This document shows, in pieces, positions 1 through 8,393 of a stretch of DNA of 64,000 bases. The first letter of the stretch is position 1. The number at the start of each line of letters is the position of its first letter. Under the pieces are notes generated by a model that searched no databases, was not told where the DNA came from, and saw only the letters and a list, made by a program, of their open reading frames with translations. The stretch spans positions 1 to 64,000 of the IMG/VR virus record IMGVR_UViG_3300017971_007887; one strand, written 5' to 3'. Made by a program: the position numbers and the translations under genes. This DNA comes from a virus.

Positions 1-25
1 CTGCCTGTCCTCCTGTCGTTCGTTA

Positions 26-40
26 TTAAACAGTGTTTAA
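26..40. promoter_or_regulatory. Dispersed palindrome, copy 1
   Basis: TTAAACAGTGTTTAA, a perfect 15-bp palindrome around a central G. On the minus strand it is followed within about 20 bases by an AGGAGG-like ribosome site that presumably serves a gene beyond the left edge. It is one of seven copies in the window and probably a binding site for a dimeric DNA-binding protein. Confidence 0.7.
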
Positions 41-76
41 CACCGTGCATCTCATACTATCGGCCCTCTTGCAACT

Positions 77-116
77 AAAAATACGGGGGCCGAACCCTTG
101 TGGACTCGGCCCCCGT
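77..116 (-). terminator. Rho-independent terminator after the capsid gene
   Basis: On the minus strand an 11-bp perfect stem (ACGGGGGCCGA with its complement) encloses a 12-base loop and is followed by ATTTTTA. It lies just downstream of the major capsid gene stop. It is the expected strong stop after a highly expressed structural gene. Confidence 0.85.
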
Positions 117-143
117 CTCAGTTACTCCCTCCGTCTCCTCCGC

Positions 144-1370
144 CTACGCGGTCACCGTCACCGTCGCGTAGAAGTTGCCGTTCTTGCAGTAGGTGGCGTA
201 CCGCGACATGATGGCCTTGGCCGGACACAGGGTCCGATCCCAGATGGTGGGGGACGCCCACAACGGGATGTACGGCGCGTACACGTACCCGGTGTACAGC
301 CAGTTGTCGCTCTTGTGGCCAACAATGGCCTGGTCAGTGGTGAAGAACGGATCGTGGTAGACCTTGTACTGCTCCGCCAGCACCCCGAACAGGTTGGGGC
401 CAGTCTTGATGTTGGCGAACCCGGCGGTGGTGTCCAGCTGACGGAAGCTGTTGAGCTTGCGCAGCCGGTTGGCAAAGCTGGCCCCGCACAGGATGAAGTT
501 CCCGTGCTCGTAGACGCGGGTGAAGATCTGGTTGTCGGCATCGCAAATCGCGTCGAAGATGCTCTCGTTGAACTGCCGCGGGGTCGCGTTGGCCCACCCC
601 GACGCCGCGAGCGGTTGGGTGCTGGACCAGTTGGTGTTGGTGGTGGCACACGCCACCACGCCATTGATCAGAACCCGGTTGATCTCGCGCTCGATCTGCA
701 TGCCGAGCATCCGGGTCATCTCACCCTCCAGGTTCAACCCGTACTGCGAGTTGAGGTCCTGCTGGGCCTCGGGGGACCACTGGGCCATCAGCTTCTTGGT
801 CACGGCGGTCAGGGTGGCCGCGGTGAGCTCCAGGCACAGGTGGTTCGGCTCCTGGCACTCGCCAGGGCTATCCGAGTAGTCCGGATCCTCGTTGGGGTAG
901 ATGCTGGTGCCCGAGCTGTAGGTCTCACCCGAGCTGCAGTAGGTGAAGTCCAAGGTGTGAGCCCGGCCGGTGGGGCCCTTCATGGGCTGGACGCTGACGA
1001 TCTCGTTGGCGAACAACCGGGGCCAGATCAGCCGGATCAAGGGCAGCGCCCAGGTGGTGAAGGTGGCGATGTTGGCGGTGGTGGTCTGCTCCATCCAGCT
1101 GTTGGCCACCGCGTACGCCTCGCGGGTGAAGTTGTCCATCAAGAACTCGGTCTGCCACTTGATGCGCTCCAGGTCGCCCTCACTGATCACACCGCCGGCG
1201 ATGAGCTGCTTCAGCTTCTTGTCCTCGGCCAGACCAAGGCCCTCGTCCTCGTTGAAGTACGGAGCCCACCGGTCGGAACGCTGCTTGTTCTCCACCATCC
1301 AGGGGGCTACGTGCTCGCTCAGCATGTTCTCAGCCTGCATGCTGGCCAACTGCTCGTTCAAATGTTCCAT
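144..1370 (-). CDS. Major capsid protein, T4 gp23-like
   Basis: 408 aa. The segment WALPLIRLIWPRLFANEIVSVQ and the following PMKGPTG, around residues 107-135, match the signature of T4 gp23-type HK97-fold capsid proteins. The protein builds the head shell from hexamers and pentamers. It is shorter than T4 gp23 (about 520 aa). It starts at ATG after an AAGGAGA ribosome site and is the last gene of the head operon, directly downstream of the protease-scaffold gene and before a strong terminator. In T4 the N-terminus is removed by the prohead protease; a similar cut is plausible here but no site is assigned. Confidence 0.93.
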   Translation of the reverse strand: MEHLNEQLASMQAENMLSEHVAPWMVENKQRSDRWAPYFNEDEGLGLAEDKKLKQLIAGGVISEGDLERIKWQTEFLMDNFTREAYAVANSWMEQTTTANIATFTTWALPLIRLIWPRLFANEIVSVQPMKGPTGRAHTLDFTYCSSGETYSSGTSIYPNEDPDYSDSPGECQEPNHLCLELTAATLTAVTKKLMAQWSPEAQQDLNSQYGLNLEGEMTRMLGMQIEREINRVLINGVVACATTNTNWSSTQPLAASGWANATPRQFNESIFDAICDADNQIFTRVYEHGNFILCGASFANRLRKLNSFRQLDTTAGFANIKTGPNLFGVLAEQYKVYHDPFFTTDQAIVGHKSDNWLYTGYVYAPYIPLWASPTIWDRTLCPAKAIMSRYATYCKNGNFYATVTVTA

Positions 1371-1491
1371 CTCTCCTTTTCTCCTTGCCCCGTGGGCATG
1401 GAATGTCTGACATGTTGCACGGTCACCGCGCCTTCCGATCCTGTTGCCAAAAGGGTTGAACGCCCGCCCCTCAACGGGCGCGCCTGGCCGT

Positions 1492-2865
1492 CTAAGAGAC
1501 CAGGTTCTTGGTCAGGGTGACAGACCTGTTCTGCTGCTTCTTGCCCTTGTCCTGCTCGTCCAGATCTCCGGTGTTACCACCGGTGGGCTTTCCCTTCTCC
1601 AGCAGCTGCTCTCCACCCAAGGAGATGATGTGGGCCTTCTCTTCCTCGATCACCTCGTTGACGGTCTTCTCCAGGTCCTCGGCCTCGGTGAGGTCCTTGT
1701 CCTTCAGCCGCAGGCGCACCCGGCCAGCCAGGTGCTCGGCACAATTCTCCAGGAGCTGATCCACCTGCTCCTCGACCGACTCCTTGGTCTCGGCGTCCTT
1801 CTTCTCCTGCTCCTGCTTGTCGACCTTGGCCTTCAGCTCGGAGTTCTCCTTCTCCACCTTCTCCAGGCGCTGGACCAGGTCGGAGATCACCTTGTCGGCC
1901 TCCTCCTTGGTCTCGGCCTTGGGGGCCGGCGCCGCCATCTTCACACCGCAGGCGGGACAGAACTTGCTGTTCTTGGGAACCACACCCTCGCACTCGGGGC
2001 ACTTGGCCTCTTCCAGCTCCTCCTCCTCGTCCAGCTCCTCCTCTTCCGCGGAAAGCCGCTCGCGCATCTTATCTGCGAACGCGTCGCTCTCCATGTACTT
2101 GGAGACCATCTCGGGCAGGTTCTTCTCGAACTCTGCCTGGGCCTCGCTCTTGGCGGTCTCGACGGCCTTTTCAACCACCGCCTTGACCGCGTCACTCTCC
2201 AGAACACCCTTCATCAGGGCCTCGTTCTTGAGTACGTCGTCCAACTTGATTTCCATCTCCTCCTCCTCTGGGTTTTCGTCCTCGTTGTAGTCGGCGACGT
2301 GAGCATCGCCGATTGCAGGGCCGTTCACGCTGTCGTAGGTCTGCAGGCTGGCGTCGTCGTTCACCTCATCGAACTCCCGGCCGTCCCAGTCCTTGTTCAG
2401 AGACCAGTCGGGATGCTGATCGTTCATCCTCTTGGCCGTGACCTCGCCACGCGCCCTGGAGCTGAAGCCGATCTGTGCACCCGCCCGAATCTGGACCGCC
2501 AGGTCCTCGCCCGCCTGGGTTCCCATGACATCGATCCTGCCCATCACCTCGCCTTGCTCGTTTATCTCCAGTCCACGGACGATAAACGCGTTCTGGCGAA
2601 TCGAAGGACCTCCCCTTGTGGGAGAAGGGTGGTCCGTCTCACCTATCATACCCCCGGTCTCCAGCAGACCGGACTTGGTCACCCGAGCGATCTCCTTCTG
2701 GTACCACTTGCGGGTGTACAACCGGCCGTTGCTGGTGATCCTGCCTGCATGGGCGAACTTGCCGCGGGCCTGCATAATCACGCCCTTGGGAAGCTGGACA
2801 CCCTCTTGCAGGTCCTTCTCGACAATCCACAGGCTCTGGTCCTGCTGCTCGGTCAGGAACTTCAT
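1492..2865 (-). CDS. Prohead protease fused to scaffold (T4 gp21/gp22-like) with a zinc ribbon
   Basis: About 457 aa. Residues 1-170 resemble T4 gp21-type S80 prohead proteases: GRLYTRKWY segment, a catalytic-His candidate in GETDHPS (about residue 79) and a Ser candidate in IGFSSRA (about 135). The rest is acidic, Glu/Lys-rich and coiled-coil-like, as in scaffolds that are digested during maturation. A four-Cys zinc ribbon (CPEC and CPAC pairs) sits near residues 290-307, which is unusual for a scaffold. An in-frame ATG at 2256 follows a strong AGGAGGAGG site and could give a separate scaffold product. The start ATG overlaps the upstream stop (TGATG). Confidence 0.85.
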   Translation of the reverse strand: MKFLTEQQDQSLWIVEKDLQEGVQLPKGVIMQARGKFAHAGRITSNGRLYTRKWYQKEIARVTKSGLLETGGMIGETDHPSPTRGGPSIRQNAFIVRGLEINEQGEVMGRIDVMGTQAGEDLAVQIRAGAQIGFSSRARGEVTAKRMNDQHPDWSLNKDWDGREFDEVNDDASLQTYDSVNGPAIGDAHVADYNEDENPEEEEMEIKLDDVLKNEALMKGVLESDAVKAVVEKAVETAKSEAQAEFEKNLPEMVSKYMESDAFADKMRERLSAEEEELDEEEELEEAKCPECEGVVPKNSKFCPACGVKMAAPAPKAETKEEADKVISDLVQRLEKVEKENSELKAKVDKQEQEKKDAETKESVEEQVDQLLENCAEHLAGRVRLRLKDKDLTEAEDLEKTVNEVIEEEKAHIISLGGEQLLEKGKPTGGNTGDLDEQDKGKKQQNRSVTLTKNLVS

Positions 2866-3386
2866 CACGTCTCCTCCCTCTTGAACCTGATGTTCTTGCC
2901 AAGCTTCTGGCCCAGCGCCTTGAGCACCGCCTTCTGGTCGGTCTTGTTCAGCACGTCGAACAGGCCGCCCAGGGCAGCGTCGATGGCCTTCTTGTCCTTA
3001 CCGCTGTTGCGGCGACCGGCCTCTATGATCTGCCGGACTATCCTGTCGCGGTTGCGCTTCTCCGCGAACTCTGCCCTGACTCGCGCCATGACTCGCTCCT
3101 TATGGTCCTTCTTGTAGAACTTACTCCGGACGGAAACACCGTGGTCCTTCAGGTGGATGTTCTTCTTGGCGATCCACTCAGAGCCAGCCCTCTCGTACAT
3201 GAGCTTGAACGCGGCCAGCGCATGCTCCACCGCGTCCCTCTTCTCGAACCCCGCGTCGTCCATCAGGTCCTCGACCAACCCGACCAGAACCTTGGCCTGG
3301 TGCAGCTTCAACTTGCACCCGTCCACCTCCACCGGGGCTCCCCAGTTCTTGATAGACTCCAGACTGAACCAAGACATTTTGCTCAT
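2865..3386 (-). CDS. Hypothetical head-region protein
   Basis: 173 aa, start MSKMSWF chosen because its ATG overlaps the upstream stop as ATGA. Charged and mostly helical, with a Lys/Arg-rich C-terminal half and no recognised domain. Its place between neck-region genes and the protease suggests a role in head assembly or prohead core formation. That is inferred from position only. Confidence 0.75.
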   Translation of the reverse strand: MSKMSWFSLESIKNWGAPVEVDGCKLKLHQAKVLVGLVEDLMDDAGFEKRDAVEHALAAFKLMYERAGSEWIAKKNIHLKDHGVSVRSKFYKKDHKERVMARVRAEFAEKRNRDRIVRQIIEAGRRNSGKDKKAIDAALGGLFDVLNKTDQKAVLKALGQKLGKNIRFKREET

Positions 3387-3658
3387 TTCAAAAGGTCCCC
3401 GCCGCTCTCTACCAGATGTTCGCGGCCGTAGTACGGAGTGGCCGCCAACCGGGTGTTCCCGAACCACGTCACCGACCCGTTGGCAGCATCATCGGCCCGG
3501 TTCCTGGCCTCACTCCAGCTGAAGCAATCCGGGCCCACCTTCCTCCACGGGCGCCTGGTCACGTCATACACCCGCCACACCTTCATACCGCTCACGGTGA
3601 ACGGGCCCTCGATCCTGACCAGGGTTCCCTCCCTGGGCTGTGGAACGTCCGGGATCAT
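3383..3658 (-). CDS. Small hypothetical protein of the head operon
   Basis: 91 aa starting MIPDVPQPREG. Coupled at both ends by ATGA overlaps. The opening segment GTLVRIEGPFTVSGMKVWRV looks like a small beta-barrel. Near its 3' end the DNA carries one copy of a short motif (GAACAT, two bases, GGTAGAG) that recurs at 11.88 and 12.53 kb. Function unknown. Confidence 0.7.
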   Translation of the reverse strand: MIPDVPQPREGTLVRIEGPFTVSGMKVWRVYDVTRRPWRKVGPDCFSWSEARNRADDAANGSVTWFGNTRLAATPYYGREHLVESGGDLLK

Positions 3659-3834
3659 GCCTTCCCCAGCAACGCGCGGACACCCTCCACGATGGACTCC
3701 TTGATGCCCTTCATGCGCTTGTAGATCCCCATCACGTACTTCCAGTCCTTGGCCCTGTTGCGCTTCTTGGCCACCGCCTTGGCCTTTCGCCACAGACGCT
3801 CGTCCCTGGGTGTCTTGACAACGTTGACAGGCAT
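3655..3834 (-). CDS. Small basic hypothetical protein
   Basis: 59 aa, start MPVNVVKTPRDERLW. Strongly basic, one long helix predicted by eye (KAKAVAKKRNRAKDWKYVMG). The ATG overlaps the upstream stop (TGATG) and the stop overlaps the next start (ATGA). Basic helical proteins of this size are common around phage structural genes; nothing more can be assigned. Confidence 0.7.
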   Translation of the reverse strand: MPVNVVKTPRDERLWRKAKAVAKKRNRAKDWKYVMGIYKRMKGIKESIVEGVRALLGKA

Positions 3835-4211
3835 CACTTCATCCTCTGCCTGGGAATTCCCAACAGGCCCCGCTTCTTCAGGAAGCCCCTCAGCTCCTTG
3901 CCCTTGCGCCCCTTCCTGCCGGGGCCCGGCTGCAGGGCCCGCTCCACGAACAGGTCCACTGCCTCCTCCACCGCCTGTCCCAAACGCATCTTGGCCTTCT
4001 TGCGGCCCTTCTGGCTGTACGGAGGATGACCGCCGAACTGGCTCATGCTTCCATTGGTGGTGTCCTCGTACCCCACCGGCACACTGATGCCGCTCCTGGT
4101 GAAGGCCAGGGGAGTCTTCTTGCGCTTCTTCTTTTTCTTGCGCTTCTTGAACGCGCTCCCGGCGAACTGGGCCACCGCACCCGTCGTGGTCTGCTCATTC
4201 CTGTCCGACAT
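3834..4211 (-). CDS. Lys-rich hypothetical structural-region protein
   Basis: 125 aa. Contains a dense Lys/Arg tract at residues 22-33 and two similar short segments, TTTGAVAQFAG near the N-terminus and TTNGSMSQFGG mid-protein, an internal duplication. The basic tract suggests contact with DNA or with the acidic scaffold. The start overlaps the upstream gene by 17 bases. No family recognised. Confidence 0.7.
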   Translation of the reverse strand: MSDRNEQTTTGAVAQFAGSAFKKRKKKKKRKKTPLAFTRSGISVPVGYEDTTNGSMSQFGGHPPYSQKGRKKAKMRLGQAVEEAVDLFVERALQPGPGRKGRKGKELRGFLKKRGLLGIPRQRMK

Positions 4212-4464
4212 TGGCTTCCTCCTCCCTGAGAATTGTTACCGCCTTGCTCAAGAACGACTTGATGTTGAACGTGGTGGTCTGCTTCAGCGGGGTGGCCGTG
4301 TCGCTCACTGTGATCTTGCCATTGCGCCAGTCCACCCCGGTCACCAGGAACGTGGTCCCGTCCCGGTCCACGTGCTTGCCCTTCAGCTTGTGCAGCTTGC
4401 CCACCTGGGCCGCATACACCTTGCCCTTGATCCTCTTCAACAGCCTGGCAGCCAGGTTATCCAC
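4195..4464 (-). CDS. Hypothetical beta-rich small protein
   Basis: 89 aa, GTG start preceded by GGGGAGGG. The GTG overlaps the end of the dehydratase gene. The segment LKGKHVDRDGTTFLVTGVDW reads like a small SH3-like or KOW-like barrel. The C-terminus is charged and helical. Function unknown. Confidence 0.65.
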   Translation of the reverse strand: MDNLAARLLKRIKGKVYAAQVGKLHKLKGKHVDRDGTTFLVTGVDWRNGKITVSDTATPLKQTTTFNIKSFLSKAVTILREEEANVGQE

Positions 4465-5461
4465 GCTGACCCTCCCCCGGCACGATCTGCCAGTCGTCCG
4501 GAACCACCTTGTCCTCCCACCACCACCGGTTGTCCCTGTACCACTCCACCGTGGAGGTGAGCCCAGTACCGAACCTGATCTCCGGCCTCCAGCCCAGCTT
4601 GGCGATCTTGCCGCAGTCGATGGCGTACCGGCGGTCGTTCCCAGGACGGTCGCCCACCCGGTCGAAGTGCCCAGCCGGCAGGCCCAGCTGATCATTGACC
4701 AGGTCCACCACGTCCTCGTTACTCAGCCCGTACCCGGTGCCGATGTTGTACACCTCACAACCCCCGTCCAGCATCACCTTCTCGATGGCCCGGGTGTTGT
4801 CGTCCACGTGGATCCACTCCCGCACGTTCCTCCCGTCCCCGTGCAAGGGGAACCTCCTGCCCTCCATGCCGTAGGTGATGGCCTTGGGGATCAGCTTCTC
4901 GGGGTACTGGTACGGGCCGTAGTTGTTGCTGCTGCGCGTGATGGCAACGTCCACCCCGTAGGTGCGACGGTACGCCATGCACATCAGGTCCCCGCTCATC
5001 TTGGCGGCCGCGTACGTGTTGCTGGGACTGGGTGGGTCGTCCTCCCTGCACGGTCGTACCCCCCGGGGAATGTCCCCGTACACCTCGTCGGTGCTAACGT
5101 ACACCATCCGGCAGCCCCTGCGCCTGGCGGCCTCCAGGACGTTGAACGTACCGGCCACGTTGGTGCTTATGAACGGACCACCGTCCACGATGCTGTGGTC
5201 CACATGGGACTCGGCAGCACAGTGGACTATTACATCGGGCTTGAACCTATCCACCGCGTCCAGCACCGCCAGACCGCTGGCCACATCCAACCGGCAGAAC
5301 TGGTACCTGGACATGTTGTGGGCCCACACCTCGTTCAGGTTACGCCTGTCCGCCGCGTAGGTCATCAGGTCCACACCCACCACGTGGTAGTCCTGGGAGA
5401 GCAGCCGCCTGGTAAGAGCGGACCCGATGAAGCCCAGGTTGCCTGTCACCATCACCCGCAC
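4457..5461 (-). CDS. dTDP-glucose 4,6-dehydratase-like (RmlB family)
   Basis: 334 aa from a GTG start 6 bases past AAGGAG. Extended short-chain dehydrogenase with the NAD-binding glycine motif TGNLGFIGS at the N-terminus, the catalytic STDEVYGD segment and YAAAK (the Tyr/Lys pair), plus the NNYGPYQYPEKLIP substrate region typical of RmlB. It should convert dTDP-glucose to dTDP-4-keto-6-deoxyglucose. An RmlC-like epimerase lies at 28.96 kb, so the phage may remake a nucleotide sugar to glycosylate its capsid or tail or to alter the host surface. It is embedded in the head operon, an odd place for metabolism. A related NDP-sugar dehydratase is possible. Confidence 0.9.
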   Translation of the reverse strand: MRVMVTGNLGFIGSALTRRLLSQDYHVVGVDLMTYAADRRNLNEVWAHNMSRYQFCRLDVASGLAVLDAVDRFKPDVIVHCAAESHVDHSIVDGGPFISTNVAGTFNVLEAARRRGCRMVYVSTDEVYGDIPRGVRPCREDDPPSPSNTYAAAKMSGDLMCMAYRRTYGVDVAITRSSNNYGPYQYPEKLIPKAITYGMEGRRFPLHGDGRNVREWIHVDDNTRAIEKVMLDGGCEVYNIGTGYGLSNEDVVDLVNDQLGLPAGHFDRVGDRPGNDRRYAIDCGKIAKLGWRPEIRFGTGLTSTVEWYRDNRWWWEDKVVPDDWQIVPGEGQRG

Positions 5462-5465
5462 AGGG

Positions 5466-5885
5466 CTACTCCTTCTTCTTGCGCTTCTTGTGGACCAGGC
5501 TCTTACACTTCTCGTTGACGGTGTCCGCAATGATCCCGTCGACCGTGGCGGACTCCAGCTTCAGCACCTCGTCCTTCAAGGCCTGCCTGATTACCCGCTG
5601 CACGTAGCCCACGCTGAAGCCGCCCTTGACGCTGTTCATGGCCTCCAACACCCGGTCATCGGAACTCGTCCAAGACAGGTCGGCCATCATATCGTCGTAG
5701 ATCCTGCTGGCCACTACCTTCAGCTTCTTGGGGTTCACAGAGATCTGGGCGGCATCACCCACCAGGCTCCCGGGGTCACCCTCCTCCACAGCGTCCTTTA
5801 TCCGCCACCTGGCCCTGGCCCGAATCTTGGCCTCCAGCATCCCCTTCAACTGGTCACTGCTCAGCTTCTTCGTCTTTTTGGCCAT
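5466..5885 (-). CDS. Basic hypothetical protein
   Basis: 139 aa with Lys-rich ends (MAKKTKKLSS and HKKRKKKE) and a helical core. It starts at ATG after AAGGAGAG. The dispersed palindrome at 5900-5916 lies 15 bases upstream of the start. The function is unknown. The basic N-terminus is loosely similar to the MARK-type tag seen elsewhere but does not fit its consensus. Confidence 0.75.
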   Translation of the reverse strand: MAKKTKKLSSDQLKGMLEAKIRARARWRIKDAVEEGDPGSLVGDAAQISVNPKKLKVVASRIYDDMMADLSWTSSDDRVLEAMNSVKGGFSVGYVQRVIRQALKDEVLKLESATVDGIIADTVNEKCKSLVHKKRKKKE

Positions 5886-5899
5886 CGTAGTCTCTCCTT

Positions 5900-5916
5900 G
5901 TTAAACACTGTTTAAC
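5900..5916. promoter_or_regulatory. Dispersed palindrome, copy 2
   Basis: GTTAAACACTGTTTAAC, a perfect 17-bp palindrome just 5' of the ribosome site of the 5466-5885 gene. The copy at 11490 is identical and shares the next six bases, CATCTC in plus-strand reading. Confidence 0.75.
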
Positions 5917-5923
5917 ATCTCTA

Positions 5924-6187
5924 TCATTTGCCCGCTTCCAGCGGCATCTGCCACTCCAGGCCACTCCAGGTAAGCTGTCGCTTATCCAGGTCCTCCTCCA
6001 AGGTCTCCCTCACCTGGTCCACGTCCCTCTTGTCCCCCCGGATCCAGACTCCCATATCGGCACTCACCTCGTCGTCCAGCGGAGCCACCCGGACTGGGCT
6101 GCCAACGCTGGCCACCAGGGCCGCCACCAGGAGTTCGCTGGTCTCGGCCAGCCCCTCCGCCACGTAGTTCCAGGTTACCTGTGCCAT
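5924..6187 (-). CDS. Small hypothetical protein
   Basis: 87 aa, start MAQVTWNYVAEG chosen by TGATG coupling to the upstream gene. Mixed alpha/beta, acidic, no recognised motif. Head-operon position between the MuF-like gene and the capsid genes. Confidence 0.7.
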   Translation of the reverse strand: MAQVTWNYVAEGLAETSELLVAALVASVGSPVRVAPLDDEVSADMGVWIRGDKRDVDQVRETLEEDLDKRQLTWSGLEWQMPLEAGK

Positions 6188-6381
6188 CACTTCTTCTCCT
6201 TCAGTAACTTCGTCACCGCTAGGTTAACCTTGTTTCTGTCTTCCGGTGACATCTGCAACATCAACAACGCCTCTGCATTGCCAAAATTCAACTCACCCGC
6301 CTTGACCGCCTTCCTGGCAACCCGGATCGCTGCGTCGGGATCGTCCCGCTTCAATTTCAAAAGGTCATCCGCGTAACTCAT
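6187..6381 (-). CDS. Small hypothetical protein
   Basis: 64 aa, start MSYADDLLKLKRDDP with an ATGA overlap to the MuF-like gene and a GGAGGGG ribosome site. Mostly helical. The DNA here is visibly more A+T-rich than the flanking head genes and continuous in composition with the zincin part of the upstream gene. The two may have arrived together, possibly as effector and partner. Confidence 0.7.
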   Translation of the reverse strand: MSYADDLLKLKRDDPDAAIRVARKAVKAGELNFGNAEALLMLQMSPEDRNKVNLAVTKLLKEKK

Positions 6382-8393
6382 GTCGCCCCTCCGTAGTAAA
6401 TCTTCTTCGATCCGCCACTCTCGACAACCCACTCACTGAATACGTCGTCCAGTTCCTTCTTGAACTTCTTGTGAAGGTCGGCTGCTGCCTTTTTAGAAAG
6501 TCCCTTCGTGTACGAGGCAGGTAATTCAACCTCGTCCACGAACGACTTGACCAACCGTTCCCATTTCCAGATCTCTTTACCGGGACCCATCTGCTTCTGG
6601 AACGCGTCGGTAATCACACTCATCACCTCCACGAATTCTTTGTGCTTCACCCTGACACTGAAGATCATAGGTGGTAGCCCCCCACCCTCTACTGAACCAT
6701 GGATCTTCAAACCCGCCTTCTTCAATGCTATCCCCACCCTGTTCGCAATACGATCTATATAGTCACCGTACGACGTGAATTGAGCCATCACATCGGCATT
6801 GATGTTGTACGTCTTCTTGATCAGTCTCATGCTTATCAAATCAGTTGCTGCTTCCTCCATTACGACACCCAACTCCTGATACCCCCAACCAAACCCACGG
6901 TTATATGAATGCACAGTCTCATGTACCAACGTATGCATCGAACTGATTGAATCCCGTGCACGGTCGCCTTGCAAAAACTTAGATGCTTCTTTCGCAGTGC
7001 CAGGATACATCTTGATCGTATCCGTCGCCGGCTCATATTGTGCAACGGCAGAATGCTTCGTCCCCGTCTTGATATTTCTGGACACCCCCTTGTTGAACTC
7101 GTCCACAAAAATAGTCGAGCGTTCATTGGACATGCCAGTACCCTCGAACAACCGATCCAACTGCTCACGAAGTTCCGCCTGTTCCGCAGCCGACAGTTCC
7201 GACTTGCTCATCTTGTCCAACAACTCGGCGGTTCGTTTGTCGTCTAAGACTGCCGCCTTGTTCGTTTTCCTGGCCTTCCGCTTCAGCGCCTTCCCGGACA
7301 GCACCTCCCCGGTGGCCCGCTCGTACTCGCCCAACATGGACACCAGTTGCTTCCTCTCCACCATACCCAAGCTCTTTCCGTCTATCCCGTGCCGCATCAG
7401 ATCCCTGACCGCCCGCCGGCCCACGTGCCTGCCTTCCAGCACATCGTCCACGCTCCAGATCGGCACGTCGTAGATCCCCTCCTTGGTAAGGAACTCGTTC
7501 AACTCGGCATTAGCCGCCTTTCTGGCCCGGATAGCCCCCTTGAGCTTTTCCCCGTCCGCCGTGGCTATCACCCGGCGGTTGGTGTTGATCTTCATGCGCA
7601 GGTCCTGGATGTACTTCTGCTCGTCCTCGGTGGGCAGGCGCATGCCTTTAGGGGGCGCCGGTCGCCGAAGCATCTCCACCAGACTCTGGTCCTTCTTCAT
7701 GTCCAAGTCCCGCAGCTCCTGCACCTGCTGCTTGGACAGCTTGCCGGGCTGCACGATCAGGCTGCACTCGCAGTTGCTCAGACACCTGGTGGCACCCGCC
7801 CTGGGAGTGGTCGGCAGGTCGGCCTTGGTATACGGGCTGTTGGAGGCCAGCACCAGGCAGTCAGGGCAGTGCTCCGCGTGGCCCAGCTTCCACACGAACT
7901 GGCTGTCCATCGGAGCCGCCTCTACCCGAGCGTGGTCCCCTATCCCCTGCAGGGTCTGGGAATACATACCCACCCGCTGCTGCCTGGGCATCCGCAGGGT
8001 GTCGTTGTCGATATCGGTGCCGAACGCCCGGGCGTACTTCATCTCCTCGGCGGTGGCCCTCTTCAGGTACTCCAGGTCTCCCTCGTCCAGAGGGCGGCCC
8101 AGGTTGGCCTTGTACACCTGGGTGAAGTTGGTCTGGATGGCGTCCTGCATCCTGGTGTCGTAGGTGGCCAGGTTGATCTTGCCCGACTGCAGGTCCCCGG
8201 TGATCCCATCCAGCTGCTTGAAGTACCTGCCCTGCAGAGCGCTGGTATCCGCGGCCTCCATCCGGTAGGCTCGAACACCGGCCTGGTCGTCCACCCGAGC
8301 AATGGCCCGATCCACGGAGGCCAACAGTGCCGCCAGCTCCATGTCCGTCATAGCCTCCAGGGACTCCCTGGTTATATCTTGGGCTGCCCCCAT
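6378..8393 (-). CDS. MuF/SPP1 gp7-like minor head protein with C-terminal zincin domain
   Basis: 671 aa. The N-terminal third resembles phage minor head (MuF or gp7) proteins, with the Cys/His segment GHAEHCPDCLVLAS followed by a second Cys cluster (RCLSNCECSL) around residues 170-210. The C-terminal third carries a zinc-protease motif HETVH at about residues 491-495 and a downstream acidic helix with EEAATD, the layout of gluzincin-type peptidases. Known MuF proteins often end in toxin or enzyme domains that are packaged and delivered with DNA, so an injected protease is a reasonable inference. The DNA for the C-terminal part is clearly A+T-richer, suggesting domain acquisition. Start after AGAGGAGAGG. 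Confidence 0.8.
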   Translation of the reverse strand: MGAAQDITRESLEAMTDMELAALLASVDRAIARVDDQAGVRAYRMEAADTSALQGRYFKQLDGITGDLQSGKINLATYDTRMQDAIQTNFTQVYKANLGRPLDEGDLEYLKRATAEEMKYARAFGTDIDNDTLRMPRQQRVGMYSQTLQGIGDHARVEAAPMDSQFVWKLGHAEHCPDCLVLASNSPYTKADLPTTPRAGATRCLSNCECSLIVQPGKLSKQQVQELRDLDMKKDQSLVEMLRRPAPPKGMRLPTEDEQKYIQDLRMKINTNRRVIATADGEKLKGAIRARKAANAELNEFLTKEGIYDVPIWSVDDVLEGRHVGRRAVRDLMRHGIDGKSLGMVERKQLVSMLGEYERATGEVLSGKALKRKARKTNKAAVLDDKRTAELLDKMSKSELSAAEQAELREQLDRLFEGTGMSNERSTIFVDEFNKGVSRNIKTGTKHSAVAQYEPATDTIKMYPGTAKEASKFLQGDRARDSISSMHTLVHETVHSYNRGFGWGYQELGVVMEEAATDLISMRLIKKTYNINADVMAQFTSYGDYIDRIANRVGIALKKAGLKIHGSVEGGGLPPMIFSVRVKHKEFVEVMSVITDAFQKQMGPGKEIWKWERLVKSFVDEVELPASYTKGLSKKAAADLHKKFKKELDDVFSEWVVESGGSKKIYYGGAT

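Noticed and set aside
33-1520. Long plus-strand frame of 495 codons opposite the capsid gene
   Set aside because: Antisense to a well-supported capsid protein; composition typical of GC-rich shadow frames and no ribosome site.
1444-3117. Plus-strand frame of 557 codons rich in Leu
   Set aside because: Antisense shadow of the protease-scaffold gene; the Leu richness mirrors Glu/Lys codons on the other strand.
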